This document shows positions 1 through 8,352 of a stretch of DNA of 64,000 nucleotides, in pieces (within the stretch, counting starts at the first letter, position 1; each line of letters opens with the position of its first letter). Where the stretch lies: the NCBI RefSeq assembly GCF_000219125.1, contig NZ_AFGF01000007.1:1-64000 (forward strand). The letters are read 5' to 3'. This stretch comes from Acetonema longum DSM 6540. GTDB taxonomy: Bacteria > Bacillota > Negativicutes > Sporomusales > Acetonemataceae. Position numbers and translations under genes: made by a program. The notes under the pieces were generated by a model that made no database searches, was not told where the DNA came from, and saw nothing but the letters and a program-made list of their open reading frames with translations.

Positions 1-417
1 CTCCAGGCCGATGATCGCCACGATCGCGCCCATAGCTGCCGGCGGAAAGATGACGTCGATCCAATCAGTGCCCACCATACGCACAATTTGGGATACCACG
101 ATGAAAAACAGGCCGAAAGCGATAAAACCGCCTTGAGCCGCCGCATAGCCACCCAGCTCCGGTACGGCCAGAATCGCGAAAACCGGAGCGATAAATGCAA
201 AACTGGAACCCAAATATGCCGGAATTCTGCCTCTTGACACAATTAGATAAATCAGAGTGCCAACACCATTCATCAATAATGAGGTGGCCGGATTGACCTT
301 AAACAGAAAAGGTACTAGGACCGTTGCGCCGAACATGGCGAACAAATGCTGCAGACTCAGGGGAATTCCCTGTAATACAGGAAGTTTCTCTTCGACTTGA
401 ATCATACGTCTTTCCAT
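1..417 (-). CDS. uraA: Uracil permease (NCS2/UraA family), 3' part missing off the left edge
   Basis: Nucleobase:proton symporter of the inner membrane that imports uracil. The 139 visible residues are the N-terminal part and read very like UraA: the stretch LQHLFAMFGATVLVPFLF, then NPATSLLMNG, the segment IPAYLGSSFAFI and the ligand-proximal FPPAAMGAIVAIIGLE at the edge. Start taken at the ATG at 417, with a GGAAAGG-like Shine-Dalgarno about 14 bases upstream; an in-frame ATG at 405 is the alternative. It lies 138 bases downstream of, and in the same direction as, a PucR-type regulator, which may control it. The remaining two thirds of the protein lie outside the window. Confidence 0.9.
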   Translation of the reverse strand, partial: MERRMIQVEEKLPVLQGIPLSLQHLFAMFGATVLVPFLFKVNPATSLLMNGVGTLIYLIVSRGRIPAYLGSSFAFIAPVFAILAVPELGGYAAAQGGFIAFGLFFIVVSQIVRMVGTDWIDVIFPPAAMGAIVAIIGLE

Positions 418-555
418 CCGCTTGCATCATTCCTTTCCTTGGTTCTAGCAATTTTGTACCTAAGATGACCTTCTCTGTCAGATCCGGGTTAACCTTTGTT
501 ATTATATTCTAAATTAATTGATTATTCTTTGTTTCGTTTTTACAATCCTGCCACC

Positions 556-2220
556 TCAACCTCTCTGGATCAATTTGCGAATCCGCAAGGCTACCTGCAG
601 GTTCAATCTGTCTTCCGGATCATCCAGATTCATCCCGGTTATTTCCTGTATCCGGTCCAGACGGTAGAGAATGGTATTATAATGGGTAAATAATTTTTCT
701 GATACTTTTTTCGCATTGCCATGATAATGGAAAAACATCTCCAGTGTCAACAGCAAATCTGAATTTTTCTCGGCATCATAGCGCATTAAGGGAAGAATAT
801 TTTCCTCTAAAAATTCTTCCAGCTCATTTTTCTTTTCAATCAGGGCAAACAGCCGATAAATTCCTAGGTCTTGAAAATAAACGTTCTGACCGCTGCAACC
901 GGTTTCTTTGCCGATTTTTAACGCTTTGACGGCTTCCTGGTAACTTTTCTGATATCCTCCCGGTTCAGGATAATAGCGGCCTGTACCAATGGTAATCCAT
1001 CCTTCTTTAACCAGAGGGGTGACCACCTGGCGCAAGGATTCCACTGCTTTCCGGATTTCCCGGTATGCCTGCTTAGACTCCTTGCTCACAACCTCCAGCA
1101 ACAGCACCACTACATTGCTCTTGGTCCCGGGAATCGCCGTGCAGTTATGCCCCCGGCAGCGCTGGGCTACCTCCAGATAAATCCGGTTATTGATCTCATT
1201 GCGTTTTTTTTCAATTTCATTATCGATCTCCATGCCTTGCCAGACAGCATTTTCATATTGAAACAGGATGGCAACATATGGTTTGCATAAGTCCCAGCCA
1301 AAAAATCTGGCCCGGTTCCTCAAGTCGTCGTCCAGGGATGAAAAAAGGAGCTGATCCAGAAACTCATTGGCATAACGCCGCTCAATCTGCATGATTGCGT
1401 GGCGGTTGGCAATCTCCAGCGCCGCTACGGTCGCCAGCCGTTCAATAATGAGGATATCCTGTCCCGTCAGGGGCCGGTTGGTTTCCGCCACTACCACTTT
1501 GCCATACACCTCATGGCCGGAAGCAACAGGCAGCTCCATGATCCGAAAGGTAAAGTCCGGCAGTTCAGTAAGGTAGGTGCGGGATTGAACCGGCAATTCT
1601 ACCCGGTCTTTGTCTTCACACCGCCAGAGAAGCTGAATGTCCTCGATTGGCCAGTTTACCGTTTCTCCCACTAAGCGCTGGTGTTTGGCATCATAAATCA
1701 GAACTGTGTTTTCGATGATTTGCGCCAGGCTCCGGGCCATATCGGCCAAATCACCGCCGAAAGATACGATATCCATAAACAGGCGGTGGGAATTGAGTGA
1801 GCGGCTGAGGTAATCATTCTGTTTATCCAGGGTTGCCGTCAGGACGGCATTGATCAAATCCGGGAAGGCTACTTCCGCCGACAGTTCTATCAAGGGAAAC
1901 TGCAGTTGATCAGCCTGATCCATCATCACGATGGGAATGCGCTCGATATATCGTCCGGGCTTGATCGCCAACCCGACCAATCCCTTACTGGCTAATTCGG
2001 GAACCAGGTTCTGCTGTGCCGGCAGGTTATCCCGAATGGAATAGGCAGTGGTCAGCAGCAGCTCGCCGGGTTTGGTCCAGGCCAAAATATCCGGTACCTC
2101 CATGATGTTGACACTGCGCACAACCTTATCCAGTCCGCCGTGTCCGGCAACCGGTTTTGATTGGGCAAACGGCAGCAACTCCAAAACTTCTTTCAGGCTC
2201 AGACCAATATCCTTGTTCAT
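556..2220 (-). CDS. PucR family transcriptional regulator
   Basis: 554-residue DNA-binding regulator of the PucR/CdaR class, which commonly controls purine, pyrimidine or amino-acid catabolism. Visible layout: an N-terminal PucR ligand domain (about residues 8-125, with the typical segment TKPGELLLTTAYS), a central CdaR-like GGDEF-related region (about 280-420) and a C-terminal PucR helix-turn-helix (about 490-550) with the hallmark TLEMFFHYHGNAKKVSEKL followed by HYNTILYRLDRI. Full family length. The uracil permease lies directly downstream on the same strand, so a role in nucleobase uptake or use is likely but inferred. No nearby catabolic enzyme except the nitrilase-family gene upstream. 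Confidence 0.88.
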   Translation of the reverse strand: MNKDIGLSLKEVLELLPFAQSKPVAGHGGLDKVVRSVNIMEVPDILAWTKPGELLLTTAYSIRDNLPAQQNLVPELASKGLVGLAIKPGRYIERIPIVMMDQADQLQFPLIELSAEVAFPDLINAVLTATLDKQNDYLSRSLNSHRLFMDIVSFGGDLADMARSLAQIIENTVLIYDAKHQRLVGETVNWPIEDIQLLWRCEDKDRVELPVQSRTYLTELPDFTFRIMELPVASGHEVYGKVVVAETNRPLTGQDILIIERLATVAALEIANRHAIMQIERRYANEFLDQLLFSSLDDDLRNRARFFGWDLCKPYVAILFQYENAVWQGMEIDNEIEKKRNEINNRIYLEVAQRCRGHNCTAIPGTKSNVVVLLLEVVSKESKQAYREIRKAVESLRQVVTPLVKEGWITIGTGRYYPEPGGYQKSYQEAVKALKIGKETGCSGQNVYFQDLGIYRLFALIEKKNELEEFLEENILPLMRYDAEKNSDLLLTLEMFFHYHGNAKKVSEKLFTHYNTILYRLDRIQEITGMNLDDPEDRLNLQVALRIRKLIQRG

Positions 2221-2405
2221 ACGCCCACCGACCTATTCTCGAATCTGATGAAAATACTGCAGACGCGGGCATCTAAAAACCCATTCAGCCCGGTTCATCT
2301 TTGCATAACAGAATTCCGCAATCTCTTACAAGAATCCTGCTCTTTTCCATATTTTCAGATAATTATGCGGTTCTTCACCTCATCTTCCGTTATTGGGATG
2401 AAAAG

Positions 2406-2454
2406 AATAAAAATGCCGCCTGTCTAAGCATCAGCCTATCAGGAAGCATTTTTT
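2406..2454 (-). terminator. Candidate rho-independent terminator of the nitrilase-family gene
   Basis: On the minus strand AAATGC-xx-CCTG pairs with CAGG-xx-GCATTT across a loop of about 17 bases, and is followed by a T-rich tail. It lies just downstream of the stop codon at 2470. The stem is interrupted, so strength is uncertain. Confidence 0.5.
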
Positions 2455-2469
2455 AACATCATTCGGTAT

Positions 2470-3297
2470 TTATTCTTTATAAAATTCATCCCGCCAATGT
2501 TGCAAAATCGGCAGTTCCGACCGGACTTTTTCCAGGAAGGAAAAATCCAGTTCACACGACAAAACAGCCTCATCTTCCTCAGCCCGGACCAGAATATTCC
2601 CCCATGGGTCCACCGCCATGGAATGACCATAGGCCTGATATTCAGCGCCGGGGGTCTTGGCCGGAGCAGCGCCGACGATAAAGACCTGATTATCGATCGC
2701 CCGGGATCGCATTAAGAGTTCCCAGTGAGCCGGACCGGTAACCGGCCCAAAAGCGGCAGGATAAATCAGCAGCTTGGCGCCTTGCAGCATCATGGTGCGG
2801 GCAAAGGCCTGAAAACGAATGTCATAGCAGATCGCCACCCCAAAGGTCAAATCACCCACTGTGACCACGGTAGCCTGATCCCCGGCCGTCAATGTCTTGG
2901 ACTCCTGGAACACCGTGCCGTCTTTAATATCCACATCGAACAGGTGGACTTTGCGATGACGGGCCACTAGATTGCCCTGTTCGCCAAAAACAAAACTGGT
3001 GTTAAAGATTTTTTCATGCTCCCGCTCCGGAATCGACCCACCCACCAGCGTAATCCGATGTTTAGCGGCTGCTGCAGCCAATCTGCGAATCGTCGGCCCG
3101 TCAGGCCAGGTTTCGGCATATTCGGGGAAGAGCTCGGATTGATAGGGGCAGTTAAACATCTCCGGCAAAATGACCAGCCTGCACCCCTGACCGGCCGCCT
3201 GAGAGATCATGGCGTCGGCTTGATCCATATTCAACGACTTGTCATTCCGCACCGCCAGCTGACAGATCCCGATTTTTAGTTTTTCGCCGGTTGACAC
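2470..3297 (-). CDS. Carbon-nitrogen hydrolase (nitrilase superfamily, omega-amidase-like)
   Basis: 275-residue cytosolic amidase of the nitrilase superfamily. The catalytic Glu-Lys-Cys triad is visible: Glu46 in VILPEMFNCPY, Lys in RHRKVHLFD (around 119) and Cys in GVAICYDIRF (around 158). The segment ending in WELLMRSRAIDNQVFIVGA is typical of the Nit2/omega-amidase branch, which hydrolyses alpha-ketoglutaramate or alpha-ketosuccinamate; substrate here is inferred from family resemblance only. Ten bases separate it from the deformylase gene upstream on the same strand, so the two may be cotranscribed. Confidence 0.87.
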   Translation of the reverse strand: MSTGEKLKIGICQLAVRNDKSLNMDQADAMISQAAGQGCRLVILPEMFNCPYQSELFPEYAETWPDGPTIRRLAAAAAKHRITLVGGSIPEREHEKIFNTSFVFGEQGNLVARHRKVHLFDVDIKDGTVFQESKTLTAGDQATVVTVGDLTFGVAICYDIRFQAFARTMMLQGAKLLIYPAAFGPVTGPAHWELLMRSRAIDNQVFIVGAAPAKTPGAEYQAYGHSMAVDPWGNILVRAEEDEAVLSCELDFSFLEKVRSELPILQHWRDEFYKE

Positions 3298-3307
3298 AGC
3301 ATCTACC

Positions 3308-3874
3308 TCATTTCTTTAATGAAAGTGGGTTCCCGATTCCTGTGGCCATAAACCCGGGAACATCCCGAACGTTTACTTTCTGCCTGGTCTGATCATGAAC
3401 AAGGGCATTCCCCTGAATACGGTCAATAAACAATACTCCTTCCAAGTGATCCATTTCATGTTGAATGCATCGGGCCAGAAAATCTTCACCTTCGAGAAAA
3501 TATGATTGTCCCCGTCGGTTTATGGCCTTGATCTTTACGTATTGTGCCCGTTTTACAAACCCTGTATAATCCGGCAACGATAAACAAGCCTCCGGGCCAA
3601 TCTGCTCCCCTTGCATCTCTATCATTTCGGGATTGATTAACTCAATCAATCCCTTTCCACAGTCCATTACTACAATCCTTTTCAGGCTGCCGATCTGAGG
3701 AGCCGCTAAACCTGCCCGGCCATCAGTTGCATATAGTGTATCAACTAGATCGCCAAGCAGGTTTAGCAGCTTTGAATCGATGCCAGTGACCGGTTTTGAT
3801 ATTTTTCTCAGAATAGGATCACCAAAAGGAAGTATTCGTCTTTCCGCCAAAATTTTATCACCTTTCTGTCCCAT
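3308..3874 (-). CDS. def: Peptide deformylase (paralogue-type), coupled to an upstream XRE regulator
   Basis: Metal-dependent enzyme that removes the N-formyl group from nascent proteins. All three deformylase motifs are visible: GLAAPQIG (motif 1), EACLSL (motif 2, Cys metal ligand, with Ala where most members have Gly) and CIQHEMDHL (motif 3, HExxH). A longer frame upstream is open to 3946, but the ATG at 3874 gives a normal 188-residue protein and overlaps the stop of the upstream helix-turn-helix gene in the pattern TAATG, implying translational coupling. Pairing with a dedicated regulator suggests an accessory, regulated deformylase rather than the housekeeping def-fmt copy; that is inference. 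Confidence 0.9.
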   Translation of the reverse strand: MGQKGDKILAERRILPFGDPILRKISKPVTGIDSKLLNLLGDLVDTLYATDGRAGLAAPQIGSLKRIVVMDCGKGLIELINPEMIEMQGEQIGPEACLSLPDYTGFVKRAQYVKIKAINRRGQSYFLEGEDFLARCIQHEMDHLEGVLFIDRIQGNALVHDQTRQKVNVRDVPGFMATGIGNPLSLKK

Positions 3875-4116
3875 TAGGATGCACCTGCCAAAGGTGATGG
3901 CGTATGAACCCACAAGTCGTTGGGGGTGCACTCCAATGTTGTACATAATGCATCCAAGGTATCAGCTTTCATCTGTTTTGGTTCACCAGTAAGCAAGGCA
4001 CTGATAGACGGAGGAGATAAACGATAACCAGCCTTCTCTTGCAACAAACGGGCCAATGCCGCTCCGGTCCAGATACCTCTGTCAGCCATTATTTTTCGCA
4101 ACGACCATACGAGCAA
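3874..4116 (-). CDS. Small XRE-type (YozG-like) helix-turn-helix regulator
   Basis: 80-residue DNA-binding protein consisting of little more than one Cro/CI-type helix-turn-helix: SLRKIMADRG begins helix 1, LSPPSISALLTG is the recognition region, and TLDALCTTLECTPNDLW is the typical C-terminal end of the domain. The start is a TTG at 4116, seven bases after a GGAGTG Shine-Dalgarno. Its stop TAA overlaps the ATG of the deformylase gene, so the two are translated together. An imperfect inverted repeat just upstream could be its own operator. Function inferred from the fold. Confidence 0.8.
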   Translation of the reverse strand: MLVWSLRKIMADRGIWTGAALARLLQEKAGYRLSPPSISALLTGEPKQMKADTLDALCTTLECTPNDLWVHTPSPLAGAS

Positions 4117-4135
4117 TTATGATCACTCCAATTTA

Positions 4136-4170
4136 TTAGTTAACACTTTAAAAAATAAGGTAACAACTAA
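4136..4170. promoter_or_regulatory. Candidate operator upstream of the XRE-def pair
   Basis: Imperfect dyad with arms TTAGTTAAC and GTAACAACTAA separated by an AT-rich spacer, 20-55 bases upstream of the TTG start of the XRE gene. Position suits autoregulation. The symmetry is partial, so this is tentative. Confidence 0.3.
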
Positions 4171-4276
4171 TGTAAAATATATAATAGATGATTCAAAAAT
4201 GCAAGTTATCTTTGCCGCATTAGGCTGGGTTTTACAGCGAACTTCCATAAATATACAATGTAAAAAATGTACTCAA

Positions 4277-4304
4277 TTATTGTATTTATATGCTACACTA
4301 TAAA
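4277..4304 (+). promoter_or_regulatory. Candidate sigma-A promoter of the DcuC-like carrier gene
   Basis: TTATTG, 16-base spacer, TATAAA, about 50 bases upstream of the ATG at 4355. The gene itself has a good GGGAGGA ribosome-binding site. The -35 box is weak. Confidence 0.4.
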
Positions 4305-4354
4305 TATCGTAATAAATTCTATAAATTGATAATTAACAAGGGAGGAACTACTAC

Positions 4355-5614
4355 ATGATTTGGTTAGGCGGAATAATAGTTGTACTTACGTTTTATGCCA
4401 TTATTAAACGCTGGGAAACGCGGATGGTCTTATTTGCATCCGGCTTAGTCATGGCGGCAATTGCCGGTAAAGTTCCGGATGTAATTGACGCTTTTGCCAA
4501 AGCAATGATTAATGGCGGTTTGGTGCCTGTTATTTGTACTGTTATGGGTTTCGCTTTTGTTATGAAATATACCGGTTGTGACAAGCACATGGTTCAATTT
4601 TTGACCGGTGGGATTACCCGTATGCAGGCTATTCTGATTCCGGCAAGTGTTATGATAACTTTTGCTATTAATATTGCGTTGCCTAGCGCAGCAGGTTGTT
4701 CAGCTGCTGTTGGCGCTATTTTAATCCCGACCCTGATAAAAGCCGGTGTTCATCCGGCAATTGCCGGCAGCGCCATATTGGCGGGAACTTATGGCGGAAC
4801 CTTAAGCCCGGGGTCAGCCCATCCGCCTTTTATTGCCAAGCTGGCCGGGACGGATGTCATGAGCGTCATTGCCGGTCACACAGTAGCCGCGATCCTTTGC
4901 GGTCTGATCGGCGCGATTGTGCTTCTGGTCGTTGCGATAGTGCGCAAAGAGAATAAAGGCTGTAACATCGGAGAATCGGAAGCGGCTGCCGATACATCGG
5001 AAAAACTCCAGGTCAACTATATTAAAGCAATCGTGCCAATAGTGCCTTTGGCTTTGTTGGTGCTGGGAAGCAAGCAGATCAATGTGCTGCCGGCTGTCTC
5101 AGTGCCCGAGGCTATGATCTTTGGCACCATTTTAGGATTAATTGTTTGCCGCTGCAATCCTCAGACCATTTCCAAAGAATTCTTCAACGGTATGGGTGAG
5201 GCCTATGGCAGTGTCATTGGTATTATTATCGCCGCAGCCGTATTTACTAAAGGTATGGAACTGATTGGACTGACCGGCTCGTTGATTGAGGTTATGAAAC
5301 ACTCAGAACAAATCGCCCGGTTTGCCGCTGCGTTTGGCCCTATGATTGTCGCGATTTTATCCGGTTCAGGCGATGCTGCCACACTGGCCTTCAACGGTGC
5401 GATTACGCCTCACGCTCAGGATTTTGGCTTTGGCATATCACAAATGGGCTCAGCCGCCTTTTTAAGCGGTTCATTTGGCAGAAGCATGTCGCCGGTTGCC
5501 GGAGCGGCTATTGTTTGTGCTCAGTTAGCAGGAGTTGATCCTATCGAACTCGCTAAACGCAATGCACCGGGAATGATTCTTGCCGCGATTGCCGGCATGC
5601 TGCTGCTTTTGTAA
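4355..5614 (+). CDS. DcuC-family (anaerobic C4-dicarboxylate type) membrane carrier
   Basis: 419-residue integral membrane protein with 10-12 hydrophobic segments, resembling the DcuC branch of the ion-transporter superfamily (C4-dicarboxylate uptake, exchange or succinate efflux in anaerobes). Recognisable pieces are GFAFVMKYTGCDKHMV, the helical hairpin LPSAAGCSAAVGAILIPTLI, and GGTLSPGSAHPPFIAKLAG, with a symmetric second half carrying LSGSGDAATLAFNGAI and FGRSMSPVAGAAIV. Both Ser/Gly/Pro-rich re-entrant loops are intact. It stands alone on the plus strand between minus-strand genes. Exact substrate cannot be read from sequence. Confidence 0.75.
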   Translation: MIWLGGIIVVLTFYAIIKRWETRMVLFASGLVMAAIAGKVPDVIDAFAKAMINGGLVPVICTVMGFAFVMKYTGCDKHMVQFLTGGITRMQAILIPASVMITFAINIALPSAAGCSAAVGAILIPTLIKAGVHPAIAGSAILAGTYGGTLSPGSAHPPFIAKLAGTDVMSVIAGHTVAAILCGLIGAIVLLVVAIVRKENKGCNIGESEAAADTSEKLQVNYIKAIVPIVPLALLVLGSKQINVLPAVSVPEAMIFGTILGLIVCRCNPQTISKEFFNGMGEAYGSVIGIIIAAAVFTKGMELIGLTGSLIEVMKHSEQIARFAAAFGPMIVAILSGSGDAATLAFNGAITPHAQDFGFGISQMGSAAFLSGSFGRSMSPVAGAAIVCAQLAGVDPIELAKRNAPGMILAAIAGMLLLL

Positions 5615-5742
5615 ATAGGGTGATCGTCCACTTAGCTGATTTACGCAGAACCCAGGCTGCAATTATTGTGCGAACTGATTGCAGAACTGGCTGCGAAAGC
5701 TGGACACTAAAATACAGGTAACAAATCGGGATAATGTATAAT

Positions 5743-5794
5743 CGGGGATGTTCCTTTTGGGCAACATAGTTGCGACGAAAAAGGGACATCCCCG
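5743..5794. repeat. Long palindromic hairpin (REP-like) in an intergenic region
   Basis: Two arms of 15-16 bases (GGGGATGTTCCTTTT and AAAAGGGACATCCCC, one G-T wobble) enclose an inner GCAAC-ATA-GTTGC stem. It sits in the 250-base gap between the converging DcuC-like gene and the small gene at 5867. It could act as a bidirectional terminator, but the flanks are not T-rich beyond the loop-proximal runs; a REP-like mobile palindrome is the alternative. No coding potential was accepted in the rest of this gap. Confidence 0.6.
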
Positions 5795-5866
5795 GTTTGC
5801 TCTGCCGCACCTGGATGCCCTGTCTAGCGGATTCGGCGTCTCCCTTTACGAATGCTATCAGACGCG

Positions 5867-6232
5867 TCATAATAATTTTCTCGGCCTTTTTACAGGTTTC
5901 TGATTTTGATAGATTTCTACTTCCAGAAAAAGTCGTTCAATAATAATCCTGTTGACCATTGTATTGATTTGTTCGGCAGCCGCGTCAACTCCCTTTTCCA
6001 GCGAGAGCAGCAGTGCATTTGCCTGTTCTTTTGACATCGGCGGTACAACCAAATCAAAGGCTGGATTAAACCATATGTTAAGATAATTGTCGATAAAAAA
6101 CATCATCCGTTCCGCTACGGCCTCAATACTGTCAGGATCGTCCATCATCTCGGCCAGATATTTGCGTATCAGCCCTTCTAATGCCTCCGGACCCTGTCCG
6201 GACTGTGCCGGAAAGCGCGTTATTTTTGCCAT
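5867..6232 (-). CDS. Hypothetical protein
   Basis: 121-residue soluble, mainly helical protein starting at the ATG at 6232 with a GGAGG Shine-Dalgarno ten bases upstream. It has an acidic N-terminal half (AEMMDDPDSIEAVAERM) and a basic C-terminus (KPVKRPRKLL). No catalytic motif, signal peptide or membrane segment is visible and the family is not recognised. It faces the DcuC-like gene across the hairpin and is followed by its own intergenic space, so it appears monocistronic. Confidence 0.6.
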   Translation of the reverse strand: MAKITRFPAQSGQGPEALEGLIRKYLAEMMDDPDSIEAVAERMMFFIDNYLNIWFNPAFDLVVPPMSKEQANALLLSLEKGVDAAAEQINTMVNRIIIERLFLEVEIYQNQKPVKRPRKLL

Positions 6233-6342
6233 CAAGACCAATCCTCCTGTGCGCGGCAGCTAAATGTATTCTCTATATTATCCCCACGTATTCTTGGAAT
6301 CGGATTTAGGATTGCCGCCGCGGGGACTAAAAATTTTGATGC

Positions 6343-6375
6343 AAAAAAAATCACTAACTGTCTCGTTAGTGATTT
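6343..6375 (-). terminator. Rho-independent terminator of the HIT-GDSL operon
   Basis: AATCACTAAC and GTTAGTGATT form a ten-base-pair stem with a 5-6 base loop. On the minus strand it is followed by a run of eight T. It lies 30 bases beyond the GDSL stop codon. Confidence 0.85.
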
Positions 6376-6404
6376 CAGCAATAAAATCGTATGGATATTG
6401 CAGT

Positions 6405-6956
6405 TTACGCCTGCTTAACGCACCGCCGCAAAAAATCCGACGCCACCCCGGCCATAACCCGGTACCCGGCTTCATTCGGATGAACGCCGTCGAAATACAG
6501 TCCTTCTCTGATTCCATCCCCGGCCGGATTGAGCATTGCCGAATAAAAGTCAATCAAGCCAATACCATTAGCTGCTGTATACCGGCGCAACAATTGGCGG
6601 TACTGCCCCAGCAGAGCTTCTTCCGCAAAATTACTACAGGGAGTCGGCAGCCCAATCCATGGCACAATACCGCTTTCCCCGGCCATCCGCGCCATTTTCC
6701 CGACATTATCCAATACTTCATTGGGGATAACCCCTTCGAATGCGTCATTCGCCCCGCCCAGGATAATTACATGCGACGGTTGCCGGGAAATCACATCCAA
6801 AGCGAAACGTTCCAGCATTCCCCAGGTAGTATCACCATTCATCCCTTTGTTCAGCATGGCTATGTCCAGTTCGTCGGAAACCAGGCGAACCCAGGAGAAC
6901 TCCGGCAAATAGGGGAAGCCATAGGTAATGGAATCACCCAATGCCACGATTTTCAT
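6405..6956 (-). CDS. SGNH/GDSL-family hydrolase (lysophospholipase L1-like)
   Basis: 183-residue esterase-like protein with the SGNH blocks in order: block I ALGDSITYG at the N-terminus (nucleophile Ser), block III GGANDAF (Asn), and block V DGVHPNEAGY near the C-terminus (catalytic Asp and His). No signal peptide, so probably cytosolic. The ATG at 6956 follows a GGGGAGG ribosome-binding site and overlaps the stop of the upstream HIT gene (ATGA), so translation is coupled. Substrate unknown; members deacylate lipids or sugars. Confidence 0.85.
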   Translation of the reverse strand: MKIVALGDSITYGFPYLPEFSWVRLVSDELDIAMLNKGMNGDTTWGMLERFALDVISRQPSHVIILGGANDAFEGVIPNEVLDNVGKMARMAGESGIVPWIGLPTPCSNFAEEALLGQYRQLLRRYTAANGIGLIDFYSAMLNPAGDGIREGLYFDGVHPNEAGYRVMAGVASDFLRRCVKQA

Positions 6957-7465
6957 ACATCCATCCTCCCCAAGATGAACCAAAGCGGAGCCAGTATGCA
7001 ATAGGATAGCTGACTTTTTATGAAGGTGATTGCTTTATTGATTTCAGGAATTACTCCCAGTTCACCGGTCTTATTTTTATTCCTGTAATAACTGAATAAC
7101 TTAGCGCCGTCCAATTTGCCCTCTGAGAATAGAGCATCATTCGATGTATCTGTCAGCCAGCGATAGCGCGGGAAAATATGAAAGTGCAAATGGCTTGTCT
7201 CCTCTCCCAGGCTCAATATATACACCTTCTCAACATCCGGCAGCCTGTAAAGAATACTCACCGTATTTTTCATTCCCTTTGTCATTGCCATCAGCTCTGC
7301 ATCGACTAACTCCTGATACTGAGTGACATGCCTAATCGGTGAAATGATTAGATACCCTGGTATATTGACATCCAGACAATGATGTATGATGATCCTGTCA
7401 TTTTTGTAAATCAGTCCTCCCGGCGGGGTTTCCTTCCCTTCTGCAATACTGCAGGTTATGCACAT
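6953..7465 (-). CDS. HIT (histidine triad) family protein with hydrophobic C-terminus
   Basis: 170-residue protein with a HIT domain (about residues 1-110) that ends in the histidine triad HLHFHIFPR; members hydrolyse or transfer nucleotidyl groups. An N-terminal CITC pair may bind zinc. The C-terminal part (about 150-165) is a hydrophobic stretch ending in WFILG, unusual for cytosolic HIT proteins and possibly a membrane anchor. A good AAGGAG site precedes the ATG. It overlaps the GDSL gene by four bases, so the two form an operon. Confidence 0.82.
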   Translation of the reverse strand: MCITCSIAEGKETPPGGLIYKNDRIIIHHCLDVNIPGYLIISPIRHVTQYQELVDAELMAMTKGMKNTVSILYRLPDVEKVYILSLGEETSHLHFHIFPRYRWLTDTSNDALFSEGKLDGAKLFSYYRNKNKTGELGVIPEINKAITFIKSQLSYCILAPLWFILGRMDV

Positions 7466-7665
7466 AGCCCCAACTCCTTGTTAAACATTATACCCCGATT
7501 TCAGACACCCCTATTGCTCAATGCCAAGCGCTGCAAACAGGCTGGCCACGAGGGCGCCGTTGAGCAAAACAGAGTTTTGTTCAACCAGTCTAAATGTATC
7601 GCGTTTAATTGGCTGATGCGAAAAATGCGCGGATGTTCCTGTTGACTTCCGGCATAATACTATGC

Positions 7666-8352
7666 TCAGCCACCCAACCGATTCATAAGCTTAATGAGGG
7701 ATTTTAGCTTTTCTTCATTGATTCCCCCATAGGCGGAGCTGTTATCACGAATCGCCGTTCCAAAATGATATTCAGGCGCCCCGGTTTCTGTAACAATCCG
7801 CCCGATATTTTCAAAATTCAGCCCGCCGCCTACTAAGACGCGGATCTTCCCGGCATTCTCCACCATTTCTTTTATGACGGCCAGATTTTCTTGTATATCA
7901 CCTTTACCACCTGATGTCAGTACCGTTGTGATCTCTGGATACTCAGCCAATACCTTTATGCCTTTTACCGGGTTTCTAAGTTCGTCAATCGCCCGGTGAA
8001 ACGTGACATCCAACCCACTGCAAGTTTCCAGCAACTCGGCTAAAGACTTCTCGTCAACCGCATTATTTTCATCCAGAACCCCAAGGACCACGCCATTTGC
8101 CTTGAGTTGTCGGGCTATTTTAATATCTTCTTTCATTATATTTAGTTCGGCTTCTGTATAAACAAAGGACTTGGCGTGCGGCCGGATCATTACATTAACG
8201 GGAATCCTGACGCTTTCCACCACTGTTTTGATCAGTCCGTAACTTGGGGTAAGGCCCCCCTCGGACATAGCACTGATCAGTTCGATTCGGCTGGCACCGA
8301 AAGCCTCTATCCTTTTGGCGTCTTCGATTGTTGTCGCTATAATTTCAATCAT
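7666..8352 (-). CDS. cutC: CutC family protein
   Basis: 228-residue TIM-barrel protein matching CutC along its whole length: the opening MIEIIATTIEDA, GASRIELISAMSEGGLTPS, VMIRPHAKSFVYTEAE, the FHRAID segment, the LTSGGKG phosphate-type loop and the closing VGGGLN-EYHFG region. Historically linked to copper homeostasis; the biochemical role is unsettled. Its ATG overlaps the stop of the upstream flavodoxin-like gene (ATGA), so they form a coupled pair. Confidence 0.92.
   Translation of the reverse strand: MIEIIATTIEDAKRIEAFGASRIELISAMSEGGLTPSYGLIKTVVESVRIPVNVMIRPHAKSFVYTEAELNIMKEDIKIARQLKANGVVLGVLDENNAVDEKSLAELLETCSGLDVTFHRAIDELRNPVKGIKVLAEYPEITTVLTSGGKGDIQENLAVIKEMVENAGKIRVLVGGGLNFENIGRIVTETGAPEYHFGTAIRDNSSAYGGINEEKLKSLIKLMNRLGG

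Noticed and set aside
5553-5870. 105-codon minus-strand frame overlapping the end of the DcuC-like gene and the 5743 palindrome
   Set aside because: No ribosome-binding site, composition unlike neighbours, and it spans the palindrome; treated as chance.
6264-7004. 246-codon plus-strand frame antisense to the GDSL gene
   Set aside because: The minus strand carries a complete SGNH motif set in a coupled operon; the plus frame has no recognisable domain.
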